Assembly (NCBI GenBank): GCA_038234235.1
Contig: JBBSUQ010000031.1
Coordinates: forward strand, 1-23,867
Source: JBBSUQ01 sp038234235
GTDB lineage: Bacteria; Bacteroidota; Bacteroidia; Flavobacteriales_D; Crocinitomicaceae
DNA: 23,867 nt
Reading direction: 5' to 3'
The position numbers and the translations under genes are program-made. How positions within the stretch are numbered: the stretch's first letter is position 1; each line of letters starts with the position of its first letter. Below the pieces are notes generated by a model. That model did not search any database. It had not been told where the DNA came from and saw nothing but the letters and a program-made list of their open reading frames with translations. This document shows positions 7,044 to 16,229 of the stretch, one piece after another.

Positions 7044-9620
7044 TTATGGTTGAAATTTTTCACCGTAAACTTCTTCATACATAGAAGCGTAAGATTGAGG
7101 GTTTTGAATAGAAATGCATGTTCGAGGTTTAATTAAAGCACCACCACTGGCACTGATTAAATTTTTTCGTGTATCGTATTGTTCAATACCATTATCTAAC
7201 CATTTTTTAAAATCTTTAATTCTATCGCCATCTGCTGTGTAAGTTGTACTGGGCGAAAGTTTATTTTCATCTTTATCCAACAAAACATACTGAGGTTGCG
7301 TTTGCTGACCATATTTCATGCGTTGAAGATGTGACCATTTATCACCAATGGAAGTTAGGAATTTTCCATTTTCATCTTTAGTTTGTTCTTCTTTAGGAAT
7401 CCTTGTTTTTTCATCCACATGCAGAGAAACCACAACTACATTATCAATTAATTGTTGTTTAACTTCTTGAACTGACCAAACTTGATCTTCCATTTTTCTA
7501 CAATTGATACACGCATGACCAGTAAAATCTAACATTAGTGGTTTACCAATACTATCGGCATATTCTTTGGCATAATCGTAATCATGAAAAACAGGTATCC
7601 CGTGAGGACCGTAATAAGCATGTTTCGGTAATTTATAGGATGGCGCCTGCCCAAAAATACCATAAGGAATTTCTGAATAATGTTGTGGAGGTAAAAAACC
7701 ACTCAATATTTTTAGTGGAGAACCCCACATACCTGGAATCATGTAAATTACAAAGGCAAAAACAAAAATCCCCATGAATAATCTAGGAACTGGAACAAAA
7801 AACATTTCAGAATCGTGAGAGAATTTTATTTTTCCTAGAAGATAAAAACCCAACATTGAAAAAATGATAATCCAGAATGCAATAAATACTTCTCTTTCTA
7901 ATAAATGCGCCTGTACAACTAAATCTGCATTGCTCAAAAACTTAAATGCCAAAGCAATTTCTAAGAATCCTAAAACCACTTTAACTACATTTAACCAACC
8001 GCCCGATTGTGGCATGGAGTTAAGTAAAGTTGGAAATGCTGCAAACAAGCCAAAAGGCAAGGCAAGCGCCAAAGAAAAACCAAACATTCCGATTAATGGA
8101 AGCCAAATATCATCTGTCATAACAACCAAAAGTGATCCTATTATTGGTCCGGTACACGAAAACGAAACCAAGGCTAACGTTAGTGCCATGAAAAATATTC
8201 CAATTAGTCCGCCTTTATCTGCTTTGGCATCGGCTTTATTAATCCAAGAAGCTGGCAATTTTATTTCGAAAGCACCGAGAAACGATGCACCAAAAACCAC
8301 AAGTAAAAGGAAAAAAGCAATATTAAAATAAATATTGGTGGACATGGCATTTAATGCACTCGGCCCGAATATTAGTGTTATAGCAAATCCTAAAGTGATG
8401 TAAATTACTATAATCGAGATTGAATAAGTTATTGCATTTCGAATTCCAGCAGCGCGACTTTTACTTTGTTTCAAAAAGAAAGATACCGTCATTGGAATCA
8501 TAGGAAAAATACAAGGCATTAATAAAGCAGCCAAACCTCCTAAAAATGCTATACCAAACCAATACCAATAAGATTTTGACTCTGACATTGCATCACCAGA
8601 AAAGGTTGCATTTTTTAAATGATAGGTAAACAAGAGATTTTCAGTTTCGAAATATTCGTCTTTAGAAATACCTTCGAAAGATATCGTACCTCTTATCAGA
8701 CTATCTTTTGGTGCACTTGTGAAAGTTACTATTTGTTTAAATTCTGAACCATCTGCATAATAATATACATTTCGCTTGCTGATTGAATCATAAAAAGAAA
8801 AGGCTTCAGGATATTCCATTTTGCCGATACTGTATGAACCATCGGTTTTGGTTATACCAATTTGTGCAGCACGGTAATCTTTATTTTTCCCAGATGGAAT
8901 CATCCAATTTTGATCTCCACGAATAACATAAATAAACTCAAATTCAGTTTTGCTTAATTTATTGGCTCTCACTCCAAAAGAAATTGGCAATGAGTCCATT
9001 TCTTGTGCAATTTGACAAGTACCACGCACCATGTTAGCAATTCCCGTCGTTGTATTTTCGTTGGTTGGATTTATTTCACTTTCGTTAGTAGGTTTCTCTA
9101 CAGCTATTTGTAAAAAGTTATCTTGTTTTCCAACAACAGAACTTGCACTCGCTGGATTGGCTCTAATTGTTTTATTATCTTGTTGAGGAATATGACACAT
9201 GACATCATTACAAATTTGCCATTCTACACTAAAATCTATATTAAAAGGTTTGTTATCAATTATTTTTATTTTTTGAGTAAAAACTGCTTTATCCGTGTGC
9301 CAAATATAATTTCCGGTGTCATCTGTTCCACGGGATGGTTTGTTTTCTCTTACCTTTCCAACCAACTGGTAAGATGAACTTTTTTTGAAAGTAATATTTG
9401 TTGCTGTTCCCGAAAAATCATATTCTACGGGATTGTGCAACATACTAAACAAATGAAAATGATGGTAGAGTTTGGCAGTAATCGTAACCGTTGCTTCTGT
9501 TGGAGAATCAAATTTTAGGTCGTATTGCCATTTAATTGCATCATTCATTGGCACTTCTTCGGCCAAAAGCGCAGGAGAAAAACTAATAAAAATTATTAGC
9601 AGTTTTAAAATATTCTTCAT
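7044..9620 (-). CDS. DsbD-family protein-disulfide reductase (thioredoxin-linked transmembrane electron transporter)
   Basis: 858 residues, longer than the usual DsbD of about 560-700. It moves electrons from cytoplasmic thioredoxin to envelope thiols for disulfide isomerisation and cytochrome c maturation. Layout: signal peptide 1-20; DsbD-alpha-like Ig domain about 25-155 with the reactive pair C137/C142 (CNDVMC); linker 155-200; an extra beta-rich domain about 200-340 that has only one cysteine (C202) and no reactive pair; CcdA/DsbD transmembrane core about 350-635 with MPCIFPM (C370) and SFSCTGP (C489); and a C-terminal thioredoxin-like domain with the redox motif CINC (C704-C707) in DFTGHACINCRKME. 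It lies 11 bases downstream of a secreted protein repeating its alpha domain, so both are probably one operon. Family is certain; substrates are unknown. Confidence 0.93.
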   Translation of the reverse strand: MKNILKLLIIFISFSPALLAEEVPMNDAIKWQYDLKFDSPTEATVTITAKLYHHFHLFSMLHNPVEYDFSGTATNITFKKSSSYQLVGKVRENKPSRGTDDTGNYIWHTDKAVFTQKIKIIDNKPFNIDFSVEWQICNDVMCHIPQQDNKTIRANPASASSVVGKQDNFLQIAVEKPTNESEINPTNENTTTGIANMVRGTCQIAQEMDSLPISFGVRANKLSKTEFEFIYVIRGDQNWMIPSGKNKDYRAAQIGITKTDGSYSIGKMEYPEAFSFYDSISKRNVYYYADGSEFKQIVTFTSAPKDSLIRGTISFEGISKDEYFETENLLFTYHLKNATFSGDAMSESKSYWYWFGIAFLGGLAALLMPCIFPMIPMTVSFFLKQSKSRAAGIRNAITYSISIIVIYITLGFAITLIFGPSALNAMSTNIYFNIAFFLLLVVFGASFLGAFEIKLPASWINKADAKADKGGLIGIFFMALTLALVSFSCTGPIIGSLLVVMTDDIWLPLIGMFGFSLALALPFGLFAAFPTLLNSMPQSGGWLNVVKVVLGFLEIALAFKFLSNADLVVQAHLLEREVFIAFWIIIFSMLGFYLLGKIKFSHDSEMFFVPVPRLFMGIFVFAFVIYMIPGMWGSPLKILSGFLPPQHYSEIPYGIFGQAPSYKLPKHAYYGPHGIPVFHDYDYAKEYADSIGKPLMLDFTGHACINCRKMEDQVWSVQEVKQQLIDNVVVVSLHVDEKTRIPKEEQTKDENGKFLTSIGDKWSHLQRMKYGQQTQPQYVLLDKDENKLSPSTTYTADGDRIKDFKKWLDNGIEQYDTRKNLISASGGALIKPRTCISIQNPQSYASMYEEVYGEKFQP

Positions 9621-9631
9621 TGAAAAAAATT

Positions 9632-10066
9632 CTAGATTAAAGTAATAGGGATTTGAATATCAACGGGAGGTAAACACATAACGTCGTTGCAAACCATAAA
9701 GGTTATTGTTATAGTAATGGTTGTACCTTTTTCGGCTTTTATTTTTTGACGGAACACCGCACTGGTCATGAAAAAATTTAATGTCGCACCAAAATTCTCA
9801 TCGAATTTTTCAATTGCCTTCGGTTCATTGGTTTCTCCAACTAATTTAAAAGTAGTTTCACTTTTATATTCAAAAGCAGTAGGCACAGGTCCTACATCAT
9901 TCTTAATATGTTGACTGTATAAATGCCAACCATCTGCAATTGTGGCTTCAATGACAATTTCCTTGGTATCCCAATCGTATTTTGCCTTCCAATTGACCTT
10001 GTCTTGAGCTTTTAAATTGTTATTAAAAAAGAAAGTTATAGCAACTATGTATATAAGATACTTCAT
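9632..10066 (-). CDS. Stand-alone secreted DsbD-alpha-like domain protein
   Basis: 144 residues: signal peptide 1-20 (ending LKAQ) followed by a single domain resembling residues 25-155 of the DsbD homologue encoded 11 bases downstream. Shared features are the W-x(3)-YD/YDLKFD start, WHLYSQH versus FHLFSML, LVGETNEPK versus LVGKVRENK, AVFRQKIKA versus AVFTQKIKI, and the cysteine motif CNDVMCLPP (C126/C131) versus CNDVMCHIP. The intact Cys pair suggests it accepts reducing equivalents from the DsbD membrane core in the periplasm, acting as a separate alpha-type shuttle. That role is inferred from homology and linkage. The start is supported by the signal peptide and by a TAnnTTTG box about 19 bases upstream. 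Confidence 0.85.
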   Translation of the reverse strand: MKYLIYIVAITFFFNNNLKAQDKVNWKAKYDWDTKEIVIEATIADGWHLYSQHIKNDVGPVPTAFEYKSETTFKLVGETNEPKAIEKFDENFGATLNFFMTSAVFRQKIKAEKGTTITITITFMVCNDVMCLPPVDIQIPITLI

Positions 10067-10084
10067 TGTAGTTTTTTATTTCTA

Positions 10085-10092
10085 CAAAGATA
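10085..10092 (-). promoter_or_regulatory. Putative -7 box (TATCTTTG) for the DsbD operon
   Basis: Exact match to the Bacteroidota housekeeping -7 consensus TAnnTTTG, 18 bases before the ATG at 10066, implying a short leader. The -33 position shows a T-run rather than a clear TTG. Confidence 0.45.
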
Positions 10093-10169
10093 ATCAATGA
10101 ACTGAATAAAAATGGGAAACAAAGCATTTAAATCTTGGTATCCTATTTATAAAAATTCTGCTTTTTTTC

Positions 10170-10451
10170 TCAAGAATTCACCTCAATAATTGATGCAATT
10201 GGCATCCAAACTCCCCCTTTTAAGCAAATAAATTTATCTCCGCAAGCCCAAATTGTCGTCTCAACTTGTTTTACTCCTTCGTCGTCTTCAAATTTTAACT
10301 GAACTTTGCTTCTGTAACCATTTCCCAGTAAAACTGCGTTTTCGAGCTTTTTTACTATATCATAGTTAACTTTTCGGTTTTTAATTTTTTCAAATAATAA
10401 GAAGGGAATTATTTCCTTTTGAACAGTAAAAGTAGTTTTAATAGTTTCCAT
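10170..10451 (-). CDS. Small conserved-looking hypothetical protein
   Basis: 93 residues, not recognised. It has no signal peptide or membrane segment, so is probably cytoplasmic. The N-terminal half is helical and charged (EKIKNRKVNYDIVKKLENAV). The C-terminal half looks beta-rich, with two cysteines in WACGDKFICLKGG, a sheet-like VQLKFEDDEGVKQVETTIWA and a final WMPIASIIEVN. The pattern of alternating hydrophobics and normal codon use fits a real gene. It sits alone between tsaD (111 bases upstream on the same strand) and the DsbD-alpha-like gene (103 bases downstream). The two cysteines might bind a metal or form a disulfide, but nothing supports a specific function. Confidence 0.7.
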   Translation of the reverse strand: METIKTTFTVQKEIIPFLLFEKIKNRKVNYDIVKKLENAVLLGNGYRSKVQLKFEDDEGVKQVETTIWACGDKFICLKGGVWMPIASIIEVNS

Positions 10452-10561
10452 AGCTTCAAAATATTAAAGGGTTCGACGTTTAATTTAGAAAATTATTTAT
10501 GAACAATTTACTTAAATGAATAAAACTGCCTTTCTGTTGAATATTTTAATGGTTTCAGTTA

Positions 10562-11590
10562 TCAAACTCCTATTTTTAACCTTGCATTTGCTGAAATTTC
10601 TTGAGTTGCTAACATTCCTCTTTCAAACATTAATTTTCCTGCTATTGCGATCATTGCTGCATTATCAGTACAGAATTGTTGCTCCGGTATATGAATTCGC
10701 AAATTATTTTCTTCACCCAATTTAATTATGTCTTGGCGTAGCGCAGAGTTCGCCGCCACACCACCCGAGATGCTCAAATCTTTACAAGGAAAATTTTTAA
10801 TAGCCAATCTTACTTTTGTTAGCAATGTTTCTACAATGGTAAATTGAACTGAAGCACATAAATCTGACAGATTTTCTTCGCAAAACCTTGGGTTTAATTT
10901 TTCTTGTTTCTGAATAAAATATAAAACTGAAGTTTTTAATCCGCTAAAACTATAATTATAATCATCGACTTTAGGTTTGGCAAAGGTGAATGCATCTTTG
11001 TTGCCATTTTTGGCCAACTTATCTATCAAAATTCCGGCTGGATATTCTAATCCTAATATTTTTCCGATTTTATCAAAAGCTTCGCCAGCCGCATCATCGA
11101 TAGTAGTACCAAGCAATTGCATTTCAAAATAATCTTTAACTAAAACCAGTTGCGTATGTCCGCCGGAAACAGTTAAATTCAAAAACGGGAATTCTGGCTT
11201 ATTTCCGTCATTTTTATCAATAAAATGAGCTAAAATATGAGCTTGTAAATGATTAACATCTATTAACGGAATATTTTTACTCAAAGCGAGGGCTTTTGCA
11301 AATGCTGTTCCGACGACAAGAGAACCCATTAATCCAGGCCCACGGGTGAACGCAATTGCATCTAAATCATCTAATGTTTTACCGGCTTCTAAAAGCGCTG
11401 CATGCACCACGGGAACTATATTTTGTTGGTGCGCCCTACTTGCCAATTCAGGTACTACACCGCCATACTTTTTATGTATATCTTGCGTTGCAATTACATT
11501 GGAAAGTATGGCCTCATTTTGGATAACAGCAGCCGATGTATCGTCGCAGGAAGATTCAATGCCTAAGACTATAGTATTTTTATTTATCAA
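10562..11590 (-). CDS. tsaD: tRNA N6-adenosine threonylcarbamoyltransferase TsaD
   Basis: 342 residues, the normal length. It transfers threonylcarbamoyl from TC-AMP to A37 of ANN-decoding tRNAs together with TsaB and TsaE. Motifs: GIESSCDDTSAAV (10-22); GGVVPELASRAH (43-54); TRGPGL (82-87); metal-binding HLQAHILAH (114-122, H114 and H118); nucleotide-binding SGGHTQL (142-148); GEAFDK (169-174); SGGVAAN (275-281); and CTDNAAMIA with metal ligand D309. The only plausible start is TTG at 11590, because no ATG or GTG occurs in frame between there and GIESS and none is available just upstream. The start lies 24 bases from the tamB ATG on the opposite strand, so the two promoters must overlap each other's 5' ends. 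Confidence 0.97.
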   Translation of the reverse strand: MINKNTIVLGIESSCDDTSAAVIQNEAILSNVIATQDIHKKYGGVVPELASRAHQQNIVPVVHAALLEAGKTLDDLDAIAFTRGPGLMGSLVVGTAFAKALALSKNIPLIDVNHLQAHILAHFIDKNDGNKPEFPFLNLTVSGGHTQLVLVKDYFEMQLLGTTIDDAAGEAFDKIGKILGLEYPAGILIDKLAKNGNKDAFTFAKPKVDDYNYSFSGLKTSVLYFIQKQEKLNPRFCEENLSDLCASVQFTIVETLLTKVRLAIKNFPCKDLSISGGVAANSALRQDIIKLGEENNLRIHIPEQQFCTDNAAMIAIAGKLMFERGMLATQEISANARLKIGV

Positions 11591-11596
11591 ACTTCT

Positions 11597-11604
11597 TAAA
11601 TTTG
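11597..11604 (+). promoter_or_regulatory. Putative -7 box (TAAATTTG) for tamB
   Basis: Exact TAnnTTTG match in the 24-base divergent gap, ending 10 bases before the tamB ATG, so the transcript would have a leader of only a few bases. No clear TTG is seen at -33, which would lie inside the first codons of tsaD. On the minus strand TATTTTTG, within the first codons of tamB (about 11617-11624), could serve tsaD. Confidence 0.4.
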
Positions 11605-11614
11605 CAGTAATTCG

Positions 11615-14600
11615 ATGACAAAAATACTCAAAATACTGGCTAGAAGTCTGGGAATTATCCTAGAATGGCTCGTGTTTTTACTTATTTTAATTTTATTCCT
11701 TGTTAGAAGTAGCACGGTGCAAACTTTCTTAGCCCAAAAAGCCACCTCTTATTTTTCTAAAGAATGGAAGACTAATGTAAAAATTGACAGAATTTCTATT
11801 ATTTGGTTGGACGAAATTGTGCTGGATGGAGTTTACTTAGAAGATCAACAAGGCGATACTTTGGTTAATGTGGGAAGTCTTTTCGTGAATATTGAATCTA
11901 TTAATCCGAACAAGAGCATATTTGTAATTGATGAAATAACTTTAGAAAACGGAAATGTAAAAGTTAATCGTGCAAACCCAGACGGCGCTTACAACTATGC
12001 ATTCATTTCAGACTATTTTAAATCTTCTAGTCCTAAACAACAAACTGAATTAGATTTGCTCATAAGGAAAGTAAGATTGACAAATGTAAACTTAAAATAT
12101 GACGATTTCAGAAAAGAGTATTCTGATTACGGAATTGACTTTGATCATATTTATGCTCAAAATGTAAATCTTGAAATTGACAATTTACATGTCTTGGATG
12201 AAGATGTTTTTATGAAAGTGAAAAATCTTAATTTTAAAGAGCAATCAGGTTTTTCTGCAGAAAAATTTAGTGCGAAAATTGCAATTTCAGGTAAGGGATT
12301 AAAATTCGATGATCTTATAGTAAAAACGAAAGATTCAGATATAAAGGCCAAAAGATTGTATTTACTAATGAATTCCTTTGATGCGTTTGCAACAGTTGAA
12401 GACAGTGTAAGATTTGATGTTTTGTTGAATAAAAGTGATGTCAATCTAAAAGATGTCTCCTATTTTGCTAGTGCTTTGGAAGGAATGGATCAACAAGTTC
12501 TCATAGAAGGGAAACTTACTCAATACATTAAAAATTTAAAAATATCAGATTTATATTTCAAAACGGGAGAAAAAACAATTATTAAAGGAAATTTACAACT
12601 TCCTGATTTTCGACAGTTAAAAACTACAGATTTTAATGAAGACTTGAAATATGCTTATGTGGATTTTGATGATCTGAAAAATATTAAAATGCCAAAATCT
12701 TCTGGTATGAAGTATTTAGAACTACCATCAAATATTATGGAACTCGGGCACATTGAAACAAGTAATTTAAACCTAAGTGGAAATTACAATAATTTCACAG
12801 TACGAAGTAATATTATTAAAACAGATATAGGGTCATTAAAGATGGCCAACGGAATTCAGTTTAATGCTGTTCCGGGATCGAAAGATGCTTATTATTTTTC
12901 AGGACTTGGTGGAAATGAATATGATTTGGTTGTTTCAAATTTTCAACTAGGAAAGTTTCTGGACCAATCTGATATTGGGATATTAGATGCTGCCGTAAAT
13001 TTGAATGGAAGTTTTAATAATGGAGAACCGATTAGTTTTTCTAAATTGGAAGGACGTGTAAATACTTTTGGTTATAACAATTACAACTATTCTAACATTA
13101 CTGTACAAAATGGTTCATTTGAGAATGAAGTATTTAAAGCAGATTTAAAAGCAAATGACCCTAATTTAAAAGTAGATTTCTCAGGTGGAATTGACCTTAA
13201 AGGCCGACAAAATATTGATTTTGACATGGATCTCGCTTTTATTAATCTTACCAAGCTTAATTTTGTAGATGCCGAAAATACTACCTTACGTGGTCAACTT
13301 GTGGGTAATGTAAGTGGACTTTCTAAAAATGACATAACGGGAGAAATGCATTTAGAAAACGTTAACTATACTTCTTTGCAAGATTCATTGTTTCTGCCAA
13401 CCATGGATATTTTTATAAGTAAGAAAGATGGAAATACCTTGTTAGATATAGAATCTGAAATAATAGCAGCTACTTTAAATGGAAAAATAAACTTTGCAAC
13501 AATTGGAGATGAGATAATTTACGAAATTTCAAAAGCCTTTCCAGCTATAGTGAAAGCCCCAAACATTAAAGACATTACAAAGAGCACAAACAATTTTGTG
13601 TATGCCATTAATATAAAACAGCCAGATAAAATATTACCGCTCTTTGTAAAAGACTTATCGATTAAAAACAATACAACAATTGGAGGTTCTTATGTGGCAA
13701 AAGACGGCTATTTTCAAATGTTGGTAAACACTGATTTTATACATTACAAGAATTTTTATATTAACAATTTTTCATACGATCAAGAATTAAAGAATGGATT
13801 GGTAGATGTTGAAATAAACACTAGAAATGTTAGACTTAACGACACCATTGCTCTTGATTCATTGAAATTAACGGCAATTGGCAATCAAGATAATATTGAA
13901 TCTATCTTGTCATGGGATCGTGGGACTGAAAATGAAAGCGTTATTAAATGGGACAGTCAAGTTATCTCGCTTGATGAATTGAAATTTATTATTCAACCTT
14001 CCTATTTTGGAGTTAATGGTAAAAAATGGACCGTAAATTCTTCATCTAATATTTATATAAAATCTGACAGAATCCAAGTAGAAAATTTCAAACTTAATCA
14101 AGGAACTTCTCTTTTATCACTTGATGGAGTAGTCTCAAAAAACGATTCAGACAAATTAATTTTCAAGCTAATTGATTTTAAGATTGATGAATTAAGTTTA
14201 TTATTGGGTCTCGGTATAGACATAAAAGGAATTGTAAACGGGAGAGGTTCTATTTCAAATCCTTATACCAATCTCAGTTATGATGGTGACATAAATATTG
14301 GTAATCTCTACATAAATTCAGAAGAGGTGGGTTCTGTAAGTTTCCAAAGTCAGTGGAATGAAAACGTGAAAAAGGTTGATTTAAGCGGCACATTGGATTT
14401 TAGAGGAAATGAAACTTTTACTTTTGATGGTGCTTATGACTTGAGTAAATCTGAAAATAATTTAGACTTTGATTTAAATTTTGAAGGAACAGATATTTCA
14501 TTCACCAACGCATTTCTAGATCCTGAAATAGTGTCAGATATTGACGGTCAATTAAGAGGGAAAATAAAAATCAAGGGAAGCCCGACAAATCCAAAAGTTA

Positions 14601-16177
14601 CGGGAACAGTGGATATTCAAAATGGTCAAGCAAGATTGGCATTGCTAGGTGCATTGTTTAAATTTAACGGTGATGTAGAAGCGGACCAAGACGCGTTTTA
14701 TATAAATAGAATGCCTTTGATTGATGAAGAAGGAAATGTTGGAACGGTTGGAGGAACTATTTTGCACAATAATTTCGCCGACTGGAATTTTGACATATCA
14801 ATTGATTTAGAATACGACGGACGTTATTTATTTAAACCAATTTACCCGAAACCTAAGCTCAACAGATTTCTGGTAATGGATACTAAAAACAAAGAAGGAT
14901 CACTTTATTATGGTAAGGCGTATGTAACAGGTTCCGCCAATATTTCTGGATATGCAGACCAGTTATATATTGAGGTAAGAGCAAAAACAGAACAAGGCAC
15001 CAAAATGAATATCCCGTTATATGGCTTTACTGATTATGGTGATGAAATAGCATTTCTTACCTTCAAGCCAGATAGCAATAATATACAAGTACAAAAACCA
15101 AAATATAATTTTACGGGTATTGACTTGAAATTGCATTTTGATGTTACACCCGAAGCGCAGTTAACTGTTTCTTTGGATGATGCAGGCAACGAAATTACTT
15201 CAACCGGGTTCTCAACTCTTGATATTGGTGTTGATAATCTACAAGAAGTAAAAATGGAAGGAACTTACACTGTAGCCACAGGAGACTATTATTTTGTTCT
15301 GCCTCCAATAAAAGAACATTTTACAATTGAACCAGGCGGAACCATAACATGGTCTGGCGATCCCACGAATGCAAAAATTAATTTAACAGCCAAATATACT
15401 GTTAACGCTAGTTTCGCAGACATTTCTCCCGACGGAGGAGTTTATTCAAGCAGCCAGCAAGAAGTACAAGCACTTATATATTTAACAAATACCCTGCTCG
15501 AGCCAGGCATCCGTTTTGACATAGTAGCACCGAATGCCTCAGAAGCAAACCAGCAATTGTTGGCTCGTGTAAAATCTGATCCCGACGAACTTAACAAGCA
15601 ATTTTTCTCTTTGGTTTTGTTTAAAAAATTCCAGCCATTAGTAGGTTCTATAAATGCTGGTTCTAATGCAGCCCTAGATTTACTAAGTTCACAATTAAAT
15701 TCGGCACTATCGTCCTTATCTAAAGACTTTAAACTTAAAGTTGCCCTTTCAAACAACAATCAAACAGGTCAAAATTCGGCAGAAATTGGCGTACAAAAGA
15801 GTTTCTTAAATAATAAATTACGAATAAGTGGAAACTTTGGAGTAGAGAATAATCCTTCAGCAGCTACACAACAAAGTGGGGTTATAGATATCAATATTGA
15901 ATATATACTTAATCAAACAGGTTCTTTTAGAGTTGTTATATTTAATGAATCCAACACTCAGGCTGTATTTAGAGATCAAACGCAAGGACCATATACGCAA
16001 GGTGTCGGACTTACATATCAAGAAGATTTTAATAAATGGAGAGATTTTAGACTTTTCCAGTATTTCCTTAATATTTTTAGAAGTCCGAACAATAAAAGAC
16101 ATCCGCTCAATGAGAAAAATCGCAGGGTGCTTTTGCCAGAATATGATAATACCATATTGAAACCTGAAGAAAAGTAA
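11615..16177 (+). CDS. Translocation/assembly module TamB-family protein (DUF490 domain)
   Basis: 1520 residues. An N-terminal membrane anchor at about 12-30 (GIILEWLVFLLILILFLV) is followed by a very long beta-rich periplasmic region with AsmA/TamB-like character: repeated short amphipathic strands, little Cys, many N/D/G turns. The C-terminal TamB domain spans about 1090-1490 and contains MEGTYTVATGDYYFVLPPI, then EPGGTITWSGDPTNAKINLTA, QEVQALIYLTN and the closing QGVGLTYQEDFNKWRDF. TamB proteins bridge inner and outer membranes as hydrophobic grooves and assist barrel protein insertion or phospholipid transport. In Bacteroidota they work with an outer-membrane Omp85 partner, which is not encoded here. 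The gene is intact and of typical Bacteroidota size. It is divergent from tsaD and is followed by a weak hairpin and the biotin carboxylase gene. Confidence 0.92.
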   Translation: MTKILKILARSLGIILEWLVFLLILILFLVRSSTVQTFLAQKATSYFSKEWKTNVKIDRISIIWLDEIVLDGVYLEDQQGDTLVNVGSLFVNIESINPNKSIFVIDEITLENGNVKVNRANPDGAYNYAFISDYFKSSSPKQQTELDLLIRKVRLTNVNLKYDDFRKEYSDYGIDFDHIYAQNVNLEIDNLHVLDEDVFMKVKNLNFKEQSGFSAEKFSAKIAISGKGLKFDDLIVKTKDSDIKAKRLYLLMNSFDAFATVEDSVRFDVLLNKSDVNLKDVSYFASALEGMDQQVLIEGKLTQYIKNLKISDLYFKTGEKTIIKGNLQLPDFRQLKTTDFNEDLKYAYVDFDDLKNIKMPKSSGMKYLELPSNIMELGHIETSNLNLSGNYNNFTVRSNIIKTDIGSLKMANGIQFNAVPGSKDAYYFSGLGGNEYDLVVSNFQLGKFLDQSDIGILDAAVNLNGSFNNGEPISFSKLEGRVNTFGYNNYNYSNITVQNGSFENEVFKADLKANDPNLKVDFSGGIDLKGRQNIDFDMDLAFINLTKLNFVDAENTTLRGQLVGNVSGLSKNDITGEMHLENVNYTSLQDSLFLPTMDIFISKKDGNTLLDIESEIIAATLNGKINFATIGDEIIYEISKAFPAIVKAPNIKDITKSTNNFVYAINIKQPDKILPLFVKDLSIKNNTTIGGSYVAKDGYFQMLVNTDFIHYKNFYINNFSYDQELKNGLVDVEINTRNVRLNDTIALDSLKLTAIGNQDNIESILSWDRGTENESVIKWDSQVISLDELKFIIQPSYFGVNGKKWTVNSSSNIYIKSDRIQVENFKLNQGTSLLSLDGVVSKNDSDKLIFKLIDFKIDELSLLLGLGIDIKGIVNGRGSISNPYTNLSYDGDINIGNLYINSEEVGSVSFQSQWNENVKKVDLSGTLDFRGNETFTFDGAYDLSKSENNLDFDLNFEGTDISFTNAFLDPEIVSDIDGQLRGKIKIKGSPTNPKVTGTVDIQNGQARLALLGALFKFNGDVEADQDAFYINRMPLIDEEGNVGTVGGTILHNNFADWNFDISIDLEYDGRYLFKPIYPKPKLNRFLVMDTKNKEGSLYYGKAYVTGSANISGYADQLYIEVRAKTEQGTKMNIPLYGFTDYGDEIAFLTFKPDSNNIQVQKPKYNFTGIDLKLHFDVTPEAQLTVSLDDAGNEITSTGFSTLDIGVDNLQEVKMEGTYTVATGDYYFVLPPIKEHFTIEPGGTITWSGDPTNAKINLTAKYTVNASFADISPDGGVYSSSQQEVQALIYLTNTLLEPGIRFDIVAPNASEANQQLLARVKSDPDELNKQFFSLVLFKKFQPLVGSINAGSNAALDLLSSQLNSALSSLSKDFKLKVALSNNNQTGQNSAEIGVQKSFLNNKLRISGNFGVENNPSAATQQSGVIDINIEYILNQTGSFRVVIFNESNTQAVFRDQTQGPYTQGVGLTYQEDFNKWRDFRLFQYFLNIFRSPNNKRHPLNEKNRRVLLPEYDNTILKPEEK

Positions 16178-16197
16178 AAACCTTCTGGTTTATTTTT
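16178..16197 (+). terminator. Weak candidate intrinsic terminator after tamB
   Basis: AAACC-TTCT-GGTTT (16178-16191) is a perfect 5-bp hairpin with a 4-base loop directly after the tamB stop, followed by ATTTTT. The stem is short and AT-rich, so termination would be partial. Confidence 0.3.
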
Positions 16198-16198
16198 C

Positions 16199-16206
16199 TA
16201 ATTTTG
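16199..16206 (+). promoter_or_regulatory. Putative -7 box (TAATTTTG) for the biotin carboxylase gene
   Basis: Exact TAnnTTTG match 23 bases upstream of the ATG at 16230 and immediately after the weak tamB hairpin. It suggests an independent transcript. No good TTG at -33 was found. Confidence 0.4.
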
Positions 16207-16229
16207 ATATCAATAAATTACAAACAAAA

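Noticed and set aside
7864..8331. 155-codon open frame opposite the DsbD membrane core
   Set aside because: Lies wholly antisense to the conserved transmembrane core with C370 and C489; the peptide (TNK/SNK-rich) is typical of a reversed hydrophobic coding strand.
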